A program made the translations under genes and the position numbers. Shown here one piece after another: positions 52,886 through 61,495 of a stretch of DNA of 64,000 nt (positions within the stretch are counted from its first letter, which is position 1; each line of letters opens with the position of its first letter). The stretch lies in assembly GCF_000695625.1 (NCBI RefSeq), contig NZ_JMQI01000064.1, positions 62,001 to 126,000 of the forward strand. Direction: 5' to 3'. The stretch is from Amycolatopsis rifamycinica (lineage in GTDB: Bacteria > Actinomycetota > Actinomycetes > Mycobacteriales > Pseudonocardiaceae). Below the pieces are notes generated by a model, which was not told the DNA's origin, searched no databases, and worked only from the letters and a program-made list of their open reading frames with translations.

Positions 52886-52916
52886 TTGACCTGGAGTGCA
52901 CTCCAGGTCGTACTGT
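52886..52916 (+). promoter_or_regulatory. MerR-type promoter with perfect palindrome
   Basis: TTGACC (52886-52891), a 19-base spacer and TACTGT (52911-52916). The spacer is filled by the 22-base perfect palindrome at 52888-52909 (arms GACCTGGAGTG and CACTCCAGGTC). The long spacer with a dyad is the hallmark of MerR-activated promoters. The start codon comes 7 bases after the -10 box, so the message is probably leaderless. Confidence 0.92.
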
Positions 52917-52923
52917 CGGGCGC

Positions 52924-53321
52924 ATGAGCTACTCGATAGCGGAAGCCGCGCGACGTAGCGGACTGTCCATCGACACCCTCCGGTACTACGAGCGCATCAA
53001 ACTGCTCGACCCGCCCGCGCGGGACGCCGCGGGCCGCCGGGCCTACTCCGACGACGACCTCAACTGGCTGGGTTTCCTGACCAAGCTGCGCACCACCGGC
53101 ATGCCGATCAAGAGCATGCGCGAGTACGCGTCGCTGCGCCGCCACGGCGTCGCGAGCGCGGGCCGCCGCAAGGCCCTGCTGGTGGAGCAGCGCCGGTCGG
53201 TCGCGGAGCGGATCGCGGAGCTTCAGGGCTGTCTCGACATCCTCGACTACAAGATCGAGAACTACGAACGCGTCGAGCAGAAGGTGCTCGGCATCGAACC
53301 CGGCATGGAGGAGATTTCCGC

Positions 53322-53325
<4 letters not shown>
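52924..53325 (+). CDS. MerR-family regulator of an aldo/keto reductase
   Basis: 133 residues. YSIAEAARRSGLSIDTLRYYERIKLLDPPARDAAGRRAYSDDDLNWL is the MerR winged helix (3-50), then GFLTKLRTTGMPIKSMREYASL and a coiled coil (RKALLVEQRRSVAERIAELQGCLDILDYKIENYE). There is one Cys in the coiled coil but no metal-binding tail, so it is likely a redox or small-molecule sensor (SoxR-/AdhR-like). Its stop overlaps the aldo/keto reductase start (GTGA), and the palindrome upstream is its probable operator. Confidence 0.94.
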
Positions 53326-54299
<974 letters not shown>

Positions 54300-54381
54300 C
54301 TTACTTCTGAGGCTTTTCTGAGATCTCCGGAGCAGGCTCGGCGCCGATCATGCGGTCGGTGCGGAGCCTCAGGAGGTCGTC

Positions 54382-55917
54382 GTGGCGGAGGAAGTGCTCG
54401 ATTATCTGGTCGTCGGGGCCGGGCCGGCCGGGGTGCAGCTGGGGCAGTTCCTCGGCCACGCCGGGCACCGGTACCTGGTGCTGGAAGCCGGGTCCGCGCC
54501 CGGGCACTTCTTCGAGACCTTCCCGCGGCACCGGACCCTCATCTCCATCAACAAGAAGCACACCGGGTACACCGACCCGGAGCTGCGCATGCGGATGGAC
54601 TGGAACTCGATCCTCGCCGACGGCGACGAAAATCCGGTCCTGTTCACCGATTACAGCGAGAAGCTCTTCCCGGACGCCGAGAACCTCCTCCGCTACCTCG
54701 CGGACTACGCGGCGAAGTACCAGCTGAACATCCGCTACGACACCCGGGTGACGCGCATCCGCCGCGAGCGGGAGATCTTCGTTCTCACCGCCGGTGACGA
54801 GGAGTTCCGGGCGAACCGGCTGATCATGGCCACCGGCGTGACCAAGCCGTACATCCCGGACTTCCCCGGCGCCGAGCTGATCGACCAGTACGTGGACGTC
54901 GACGTCGACCCGAAGAGCTTCACCGACCAGCGCGTCCTCGTGCTCGGCAAGGGCAACTCCGCCTTCGAGACGGCCGACAACCTGATCGAGCAGGCCGCGG
55001 TCGTGCACGTCGGCGGCCCGCGGCCGGTGAAGCTGGCCTGGCGCACGCACTTCGTCGGGCACCTCCGCGCCTACAACGCGGGCATCCTCGACATGTACCA
55101 GCTCAAGCTGCAGCACGCGATCCTCGACGGCGACGTGCGCGAAGTCCGCAAGGACGCCGACGGCTACCACGTCAAGTTCGCCTTCGCCCGCGCCGACGAA
55201 GTGATCAAGGAGATCCGCTACGACCGCGTGATCGGCTGCACCGGCTTCCGGTTCGACGCCGGGCTCTTCGACGAAGACTGCCGCCCGGAACTCACCATCA
55301 ACGACCGGTTCCCGGCGCAGACCTCGACCTGGGAGTCGGTCAACGTGCCCGGCCTCTACTTCGCCGGCACGATCACGCAGGTCCGTGACTTCAAGAAGGC
55401 CACCAGCGCCTTCATCCACGGCTTCCGCTACGGCGTCCGCGCGCTGGCCAAGGTGCTGAACGAGCGCTACCACGATGTTCCGTGGCCGCACACCGAGCTG
55501 CCCGCCAAACCGGACGCGCTGACCGAGGCGGTCATCGCCCGGATCAACCGGACTTCCGGGCTGTACCAGCAGTTCGGCTTCCTCGGCGACGTCGTGGTCG
55601 TGGACGGCGACACGGCCCGCTACCTCGAAGAGGTGCCGGTCGACCGGGTCCTCGAAGACCCGCCGGACGACGCGTACGTCGTCACCCTCGACTACGGCCC
55701 GGACCACGACAAGATCGACCCGTTCGACTTCGTCGCCCGCGCCGCCCAGGACAAGGCCAACGACCACGGCGAAGGCCACTACCTGCACCCGATCGTCCGG
55801 CACTACCGCCGCGGCGAGCTCGTCGCCACCCACCACGTCACCGAAAACCTCGAGAACGAGTGGGACAAAGAGGTGCACGTCGAGCCGCTGACCGCGTTCT
55901 TCACCCGGGAGCTCTGA
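54382..55917 (+). CDS. FOXRED2-like FAD-dependent oxidoreductase
   Basis: 511 residues from GTG 54382 with AGGAGG 7-12 bases before it. FAD motif YLVVGAGPAGVQLGQFL (8-24) and NADPH motif VLVLGKGNSAFETADNL mark a class B-monooxygenase-like flavoprotein. The segment APGHFFETFPRHRTLISINKKHTGY is characteristic of the FOXRED2 branch. The long C-terminal part with YGPDHDKIDPFDFVARAAQDKAND has no clear motif. It starts an operon of four genes linked by stop/start overlaps (TGATG here). It probably oxidises a small metabolite or amine; the substrate is unknown. Confidence 0.88.
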   Translation: MAEEVLDYLVVGAGPAGVQLGQFLGHAGHRYLVLEAGSAPGHFFETFPRHRTLISINKKHTGYTDPELRMRMDWNSILADGDENPVLFTDYSEKLFPDAENLLRYLADYAAKYQLNIRYDTRVTRIRREREIFVLTAGDEEFRANRLIMATGVTKPYIPDFPGAELIDQYVDVDVDPKSFTDQRVLVLGKGNSAFETADNLIEQAAVVHVGGPRPVKLAWRTHFVGHLRAYNAGILDMYQLKLQHAILDGDVREVRKDADGYHVKFAFARADEVIKEIRYDRVIGCTGFRFDAGLFDEDCRPELTINDRFPAQTSTWESVNVPGLYFAGTITQVRDFKKATSAFIHGFRYGVRALAKVLNERYHDVPWPHTELPAKPDALTEAVIARINRTSGLYQQFGFLGDVVVVDGDTARYLEEVPVDRVLEDPPDDAYVVTLDYGPDHDKIDPFDFVARAAQDKANDHGEGHYLHPIVRHYRRGELVATHHVTENLENEWDKEVHVEPLTAFFTREL

Positions 55918-56987
55918 TGCGGACGATCGCGGAGTTCGAAGCCGCGGCCCGCGAGCGCCTCGACCCGGCGCACTACGACTACTTCGCGGGCGGCGCGCAG
56001 GACGAGATCACCCTGCGGGAGAACGAAACGGCGTTCCAAAAGCTGCGGCTGATCCCCCGGGTGCTGCGCGGCAGCGACAAACGCGACCTGAGCGTGACAC
56101 TGCTCGGCACGCCGTCCTCGATGCCGATCCTCGTCGCGCCCACGGCGTTTCACCGGCTCGCGCACCCCGACGGCGAACTCGCCACCGCGCGGGCGGCGGC
56201 GCGGGCGGGCACGATCATGATCGTCAGCATGGCCGCGACCACGGCGATCGAGGACATCGCCGCGGCCGCCCGCGAGGTCGCGCCGGACCCCGGCCTGTGG
56301 TTCCAGCTCTACCTGCAGCCGGACCTGGAGTTCACCGAGGCGATCGTGCGGCGCGCCGAAGCCGCGGGAGTGAAGGCGTTCGTCGTCACCGTCGACTCGC
56401 CCGTGCTCGGCCGCCGCGAGCGCGACGACCGCAACGCGTTCCACGACCTGCCCCCCGGGCTGTTCGTCGAAAACCTGCGCAACATCGGCGAAAACCGCAG
56501 TGGCGGCAACACCAGCCACGTCCGCGAAATCGTCATGTCGGCCGGGCTGAACTGGGACCACATCGCGTGGCTGCGGTCCAAGACCAAGCTGCCCGTGCTG
56601 ATCAAGGGCCTGCTCCACGCCGAGGACGCGCGGCTGGCCGTGCACCACGGCGTCGCCGGCATCGTCGTGTCCAACCACGGCGGCCGCCAGCTCGACACCG
56701 TGCCCGCCACCATCGACGTGCTCCCGGAGATCGCGGCGGCCGTCGGGGGAGCGCTGCCGGTGCTGCTGGACGGCGGCATCCGCCGCGGCACCGACGTGGT
56801 GAAGGCGCTCGCCCTGGGCGCGGACGCGGTCGGCGTCGGCCGCCCGGTCGTGTGGGGGCTGGCGGCGGGTGGCCGGGAGGGTGTTTCGGAGACACTCGAA
56901 ATGCTGCGGGCCGACTTCGACCAGGCGCTCGCGCTGTGCGGCGGGCGGCACCCGGCGGACCTCACCCCGGACCAGGTGCGGCGATGA
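55917..56987 (+). CDS. FMN-dependent alpha-hydroxy-acid oxidase/dehydrogenase
   Basis: 356 residues. It belongs to the glycolate oxidase / lactate dehydrogenase family. YDYFAGGAQDEITLREN, LVAPTAFHRLAHPDGELATARAAARAGTIMIVS, FQLYLQP, VTVDSPVLGRRERDDRN and KGLLHAEDARLAVHHGVAGIVVSNHGGRQLD (catalytic His and Arg) are present, then LLDGGIRRGTDVVKALALGADAVGVGRP for FMN. Substrate residues do not tell which hydroxy acid. It overlaps the P450 gene (ATGA) and the flavoprotein stop (TGATG). Confidence 0.93.
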   Translation: MRTIAEFEAAARERLDPAHYDYFAGGAQDEITLRENETAFQKLRLIPRVLRGSDKRDLSVTLLGTPSSMPILVAPTAFHRLAHPDGELATARAAARAGTIMIVSMAATTAIEDIAAAAREVAPDPGLWFQLYLQPDLEFTEAIVRRAEAAGVKAFVVTVDSPVLGRRERDDRNAFHDLPPGLFVENLRNIGENRSGGNTSHVREIVMSAGLNWDHIAWLRSKTKLPVLIKGLLHAEDARLAVHHGVAGIVVSNHGGRQLDTVPATIDVLPEIAAAVGGALPVLLDGGIRRGTDVVKALALGADAVGVGRPVVWGLAAGGREGVSETLEMLRADFDQALALCGGRHPADLTPDQVRR

Positions 56988-58213
56988 TCGGCAAGGTGCT
57001 CGCCTGGCTGCCCGAGCGCGTCGTCGCGCTGCGGATGCGGATCTTCGCGCTGGTCAACGGCCAGGACGCGGTGACGATCCCGGGTCCGCAGGTCGGCGTC
57101 GCCGACTTCCGGCGCGTCTACGCCGATCCGGCGGCGAACGGCCGCAGCCGCGGTGCCGCGCTGTCCGACCTGTTCTGGTACTGGCTGTCGCCGGGGGCCG
57201 AGGTGCACCAGGAACACCTGGAAGCCGGGCCGCGCTACGACGAGGTGGCCAAGTGCACCCGCCACATCCTGGTCAAGTCCAAAAAGGACTCCGAAGAGCT
57301 GACCCGGCGCGTCGCCCGCCACGTCCTGGACGGCGTCCGCCCCGGGCTCGTCCGGCTGCGTGACGAGATGATGCCGATCTGGGCCGAGCTGTACTACGAG
57401 CTGGTGTTCGACGAGCCGTGCCCGCCGCGGGCTCGCGAGCTCATCGTGGCGCACGCGGACGACGTCGCTTCGGCGCTGAAGTGTGTGCGGCCGCGGAACA
57501 TGCGCCGCCGGGCGAGGCTGACGAAGTACCTCAGGCAGCGTCTCGCCGATGTCCCGCACCCGCTCCCGCAGTCCCTGACCGCGGAGGAGCAGGCCTACTA
57601 CCTGCAGGGCACGTTCTTCACCACCGCCGTCGTGCAGATGTCGGAGGCGATGGCGCACCTGCTGATGATCATCGCGCGGGACGACGGCGTCCAGCAGCGG
57701 CTCGCCGACCACCCGGAGGACATCGACCAGGTCGTCGACGACGGCCTGCGCCAGTACCCGCTGTTCGGCATCGCGCACCGGATCTCCACCGCGGACATCG
57801 AGCTGGACCAGCTCACCATCCCGGCCGGGACGGTGCTGTGCTTCAGCTACCCGGACTTCGCCGAACAGGCCCCGGCGGAGGAGTTCATCCCGTTCGGCGT
57901 CGCGCAGAACCGCGCCTGCCCGGCCCGCGGGATCGCCCCGGTGACCATGCGGGTCGTGGCGCAGGAAGTGCTGCGGCGCTTCAGCCTCGCCTCGACGGCC
58001 GCCCACACGCGGTCCATCCCCAACCGCGGCCCGGCCCTGCTCACCCCGCGCGGGGACCGCCGCCGGCGCGCGCCGCTGGTGTGGCTGGCGGTCCGCGACC
58101 GCTGGGAAGACGTCTGGCGCAGCTTCGCCCAGCTCGTGTTCGGCACGTACATGGTTCTCGACGCCCGCCGCCTTGCCCTGTGCTCGACCTACTTCGCCGG
58201 AGGCAACCGATGA
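56984..58213 (+). CDS. Divergent cytochrome P450 with altered signature motifs
   Basis: 409 residues. The fold is P450: the haem loop reads FGVAQNRACPARGIAP (canonical FxxGxxxCxG has Ala at both Gly positions), the K-helix reads DGLRQYPLF (Asp for the Glu of Glu-x-x-Arg) and the I-helix area reads YYLQGTFFTTAVV, lacking the acid of the usual AG-x-(D/E)-T. HRISTADIELDQLTIPAGTVLCFSYPDFAEQ is typical of the region before the haem loop. The Cys is kept, so haem binding is possible, but oxygen activation may be changed. It is translationally coupled to the oxidase and to the antiporter gene, and has no ferredoxin beside it. Confidence 0.85.
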   Translation: MIGKVLAWLPERVVALRMRIFALVNGQDAVTIPGPQVGVADFRRVYADPAANGRSRGAALSDLFWYWLSPGAEVHQEHLEAGPRYDEVAKCTRHILVKSKKDSEELTRRVARHVLDGVRPGLVRLRDEMMPIWAELYYELVFDEPCPPRARELIVAHADDVASALKCVRPRNMRRRARLTKYLRQRLADVPHPLPQSLTAEEQAYYLQGTFFTTAVVQMSEAMAHLLMIIARDDGVQQRLADHPEDIDQVVDDGLRQYPLFGIAHRISTADIELDQLTIPAGTVLCFSYPDFAEQAPAEEFIPFGVAQNRACPARGIAPVTMRVVAQEVLRRFSLASTAAHTRSIPNRGPALLTPRGDRRRRAPLVWLAVRDRWEDVWRSFAQLVFGTYMVLDARRLALCSTYFAGGNR

Positions 58214-59490
58214 GCCCGTCCGAAGCAGCACCGGTCTTCTTCCTCGCCGTCGTGGTGATCCTCGTGGTGGTCCGGCTGGTCTGCCTGGCCGCGGTCAAGC
58301 TCGGCCAGCCGCCGGTGGTCGGGGAGATGATCGCCGGCGTGCTGCTCGGCCCGTCGCTGTTCGGGCTGCTGCTGCCGGACGTGCAAGCGGCGATCTTCCC
58401 GGACGGCATCCGCTCGCTGCTCTACGTCGGCGGCCAGATCGGCCTGGTCATCTACATGTTCGGCGCCGGCTACGAGTTCAACCTGCAGAGCATCGCCCGG
58501 TCGCGCAAGTCGGTCGCGGCCATCTCCTCGGCCGGGACGCTGGTGCCGCTGGCGCTCGGCGTCGGCGTCGCGGTCCTCGGCACGTCGTGGGTCGACATCG
58601 GCAAGGACGGCGTTTCGCTGGTCACCTCGGCGGCGTTCGTCGGGGTGGCGGTGGCGATCACGGCGTTCCCGATGATGGTCCGGATCATCACCGAACGGGG
58701 GATCGCGTCGACGAAGTTCGGCTCGCTGGCGCTGGCCTGCGGCGCGCTCGACGACGTCCTCGCGTGGCTGCTGCTGGCCGTCGTGCTCGGCATGCACGCG
58801 GGGTCGGCCGGGCCGGTGGCGCTGGCCCTCGGCGGCGGGCTGCTGTTCGCGCTGCTCGTGTTCATCGTCGGGCGGCGGCTGCTGAACCGGATGATGCGCA
58901 GCGACCGGGTGACCGTCGACCAGCGCGTGCTCATCACCGCGATGGCGTTGTTCGCGGCGGCCTGGTTCACCGACACCATCGGCCTGTACGCGGTGTTCGG
59001 CGCGTTCACCGTCGGCGTGGCCTTCCCCCGCGGTCTCGCGTCCGACGCGGTGCTCGCGAAGATCATGCCGATCGGGCGGATCGTGTTCGTTCCGCTGTTC
59101 TTCACCTACTCGGGTCTGAACACCCGGTTCGCGCTGCTCGCCGACCCGAAGCTGCTCGCCTTCGCGCTGGTGACGGTGGTCGTCGCGATCGTCGGCAAGC
59201 TGGGCGCGTCCTGGGGCGCGGCCCGGCTGGCGGGCGAGCCGCCGGAGATCGCGTCGCGGGTCGGCGTGCTCGTCAACGCGCGTGGCCTGATGCAGCTGAT
59301 CGCGCTCAACATCGGGCTGGCCGCCGGGATCGTCTCCTCGGCGTTGTTCACCGTGCTGGTGCTCGTCGCGCTGGTCACCACGATCATGACCGCGCCGCTG
59401 CTGAGCTGGCTCGACCGGCGCGATGCGCGCAAGGGGAGCACCGCCCTGCTCCTGACGGCCGAACCTGTTCCGGTGACCGGGAAAAGTTGA
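58210..59490 (+). CDS. Cation/proton antiporter (KefB/CPA2-like)
   Basis: 426 residues with about twelve helices. GQPPVVGEMIAGVLLGPSLFG (28-50), FGAGYEFNLQSIARSRK, VAVAITAFPMMVRIITERG, CGALDDVLAWLLLAVVLG (the Asp-Asp exchange site is reduced to LDD) and GRIVFVPLFFTYSGLNTRF are typical of the NhaP/KefB group. No regulatory RCK domain is attached. It lies in the redox operon, overlapping the P450 gene by four bases, and could export a product or adjust ion balance. The RR gene follows after 36 bases. Confidence 0.9.
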   Translation: MSPSEAAPVFFLAVVVILVVVRLVCLAAVKLGQPPVVGEMIAGVLLGPSLFGLLLPDVQAAIFPDGIRSLLYVGGQIGLVIYMFGAGYEFNLQSIARSRKSVAAISSAGTLVPLALGVGVAVLGTSWVDIGKDGVSLVTSAAFVGVAVAITAFPMMVRIITERGIASTKFGSLALACGALDDVLAWLLLAVVLGMHAGSAGPVALALGGGLLFALLVFIVGRRLLNRMMRSDRVTVDQRVLITAMALFAAAWFTDTIGLYAVFGAFTVGVAFPRGLASDAVLAKIMPIGRIVFVPLFFTYSGLNTRFALLADPKLLAFALVTVVVAIVGKLGASWGAARLAGEPPEIASRVGVLVNARGLMQLIALNIGLAAGIVSSALFTVLVLVALVTTIMTAPLLSWLDRRDARKGSTALLLTAEPVPVTGKS

Positions 59491-59526
59491 TTCTTCAAGT
59501 TCGGAAATAACTGTCAAGATGGATCG

Positions 59527-60201
59527 GTGCGCGACGGGGTGGCGAAGCCGAGAGTGCTGCTGGTCGAAGACGACCGGGAACTGGCGGGCATGTTGGGCGA
59601 GTTGCTCGCGGACGAAGGCTACGAGACCGAGGCGGCGCACGACGGCCAGCGAGGTCTGCACCTGGGCCTCACCGGGCGGTACGACGTGATGGTCATCGAC
59701 CGGCGGCTCCCGGTGCTCGACGGGCTGGAGCTGCTGCGGCGGCTGCGGGCCCGGGCGGTGACCACGCGGGTCCTGGTGCTCTCGGCGCTGGGTGAGGTGG
59801 CCGACCGCGTGGCGGGCCTCGACGCCGGCGCGGACGACTACCTCGTCAAGCCCTTCGAGGCCGAGGAACTGCTGGCCCGGCTGCGGGCGCTCGGCCGCCG
59901 TGACCTGGAAGGCGCCGAGTGCCTGCCGCTCGGCACGGCGGCCCTCGACCTGCAGCGGCACGAGGTCGTGCTGCCGCGCGGCGAGCGGATCACGCTGTCC
60001 GGGCGGGAGTTCGAGCTGCTGCGGGCGCTGGCGCAGCGGCCCAAGGCGATCCACCCGCGGGCGGCGCTGCGCACGCGCGTGTTCGCCGACTCGACCGGCG
60101 AGTCCATAGTGGACACTTACGTGTACTACCTGCGGCGCAAGCTCGGCCGGGACGCGGTGCGGACCGTGCACGGCCTGGGGTACCAGATCGGCGTGGTATG
60201 A
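59527..60201 (+). CDS. OmpR/PhoB-family response regulator
   Basis: 224 residues from GTG 59527; GTG 59539 is also possible. The receiver domain has VEDD (acidic pocket, about 13-16), phospho-acceptor Asp58 (VIDRRLPVLDG) and VKPFE. The DNA-binding winged helix is LSGREFELLRALAQRPKAIHPRAALRTRVFADSTGESIVDTYVYYLRRKLG. It overlaps the histidine kinase gene (ATGA). Probably it controls the redox operon in front of it; this is inference from order and strand. Confidence 0.94.
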   Translation: MRDGVAKPRVLLVEDDRELAGMLGELLADEGYETEAAHDGQRGLHLGLTGRYDVMVIDRRLPVLDGLELLRRLRARAVTTRVLVLSALGEVADRVAGLDAGADDYLVKPFEAEELLARLRALGRRDLEGAECLPLGTAALDLQRHEVVLPRGERITLSGREFELLRALAQRPKAIHPRAALRTRVFADSTGESIVDTYVYYLRRKLGRDAVRTVHGLGYQIGVV

Positions 60202-61391
60202 GTCCCGACCCGGAGGAGCGAGCCCTGCGGCGGGCGCGGTGGGTGATCACCGCGCAGATCTCCGTCGTGGTGTCGCTGCTCGTGGCCGTCGCCGGCGCCA
60301 TCGCGTACGGAATCCTGCTGTCCGGTCAGCACGCCGACGCGGACCGGCTGCTGGCCAGGACGATCCAGCTCGGCCCCGCCGCGACCCCGCCCGGCTGCGT
60401 CTGGCTGTTCACACCGGCAGCGCACGCCCCCGCGGGGCCGCCGCCGGCGGGCATGCCGATCCCGGAGCTGGACGCGCTCGTGCCGTCGCCCGGCGACGTC
60501 CACACCGAACGGCGCTCGATCGGCGGGATGACGCACACGATCCGGGTGGAGAACCGCGGCGGCGTCGTCTCCCAGGCGTTCTTCGAGGAGCGGTACCAGA
60601 TCCAGGACCGCTCGTCGCTGGTGTTCGGGCTCGGCGTCGCGGAGGTGCTCGCCCTGCTGGCGGCCCTGGGGTGCGGCCGGGTGCTGGCCCGCCGGGCGAT
60701 CCGGCCCCTGGAGGACGCCCTGCGGCGGCAGCGGACGTTCGTCGCGGACGCGTCCCACGAACTGCGGGCGCCGCTGACCCGGCTGCACACCCGCGCGCAG
60801 CTGCTGGCCCGGCGGGCGTCCGGCCGCGACGCGGCCGAGCTCGACCACCTGGTGCGCGGCACGCGGGAACTCGGCGAAGTCGTCGAGGACCTGCTGCTGT
60901 CGGCCCAGGCGTGCGGCGAACGGCCGTCGCTGGAGCTGGTCGAACTGGGCGTGCTGGCCGAGGAGGCGGTCGCGGCGGAAGCGGTGCGCGCGGAGGAGGG
61001 CCAGGTCCGCCTGGCGGTGACGCGCGAGCGGCGGCCGTACGTCGTCCAGGGCGTGCCGACGGCGTTGCGCCGCGTGCTCTCGGCGTTGCTGGACAACGCA
61101 CTCGGCCACACCCCGCCGGGCGGCTCGATCGAGGTGTCCCTCGGGGTCCCCGACGAGCGGCACGTCGAGCTGCGGGTCCGTGACACGGGAGCGGGTTTCC
61201 CCCAGTCCGACGCGGACCGCATCTTCGAGCGGTTCGCCCGCGGCTCCGACGGCGACGGCCGCCGCTTCGGCATCGGCCTGGCCCTGGTCCGCGAAGTGGT
61301 GACCGGCCACGGCGGCACGATCGCGGCCGCGGCCCGCCCCGGAGCCGGCGCCACCTTCACCCTCCGCCTCCTCCGCGCCGACCCCTCGTGA
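60198..61391 (+). CDS. Membrane-bound sensor histidine kinase
   Basis: 397 residues. Two membrane helices (about 16-42 and 141-160) enclose an outside sensor loop of roughly 100 residues rich in Pro. A short HAMP-like linker leads to the H-box VADASHELRAPLTRLHTR with phospho-acceptor His187. The ATP domain has ALLDNALGHTP, RVRDTGAGFPQ, FERFARGSDGDGRRFGIGLALVREV and GGTIAAAARPGAGATFTLRL. It is coupled to the response-regulator gene. The stop TGA lies in a 21-bp repeat unit. Confidence 0.94.
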   Translation: MSPDPEERALRRARWVITAQISVVVSLLVAVAGAIAYGILLSGQHADADRLLARTIQLGPAATPPGCVWLFTPAAHAPAGPPPAGMPIPELDALVPSPGDVHTERRSIGGMTHTIRVENRGGVVSQAFFEERYQIQDRSSLVFGLGVAEVLALLAALGCGRVLARRAIRPLEDALRRQRTFVADASHELRAPLTRLHTRAQLLARRASGRDAAELDHLVRGTRELGEVVEDLLLSAQACGERPSLELVELGVLAEEAVAAEAVRAEEGQVRLAVTRERRPYVVQGVPTALRRVLSALLDNALGHTPPGGSIEVSLGVPDERHVELRVRDTGAGFPQSDADRIFERFARGSDGDGRRFGIGLALVREVVTGHGGTIAAAARPGAGATFTLRLLRADPS

Positions 61392-61495
61392 TCCGGCCCG
61401 GAACTCGTGTGATCAGGCCCGGAACTCGTGTGATTGAAGCCGGAACTCACGAGATCCGGCTTCAATCACGTGAGTTCCGGCCTTGATCACGTGAG
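61385..61495. repeat. 21-bp repeat cluster between the histidine kinase and HEAT-protein genes
   Basis: CTCGTGTGAT units at 61404 and 61425 (21 bases apart), a shorter unit CTCGTGATCC at 61385, and inverted units ATCACGTGAG at 61465 and 61486 (21 apart). Together they form a large hairpin: the arms near 61424-61444 and 61454-61475 pair except for two bases. The first unit contains the stop codon of the kinase, and the inverted units code for the last residues and stop of the HEAT protein on the other strand. Confidence 0.92.
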
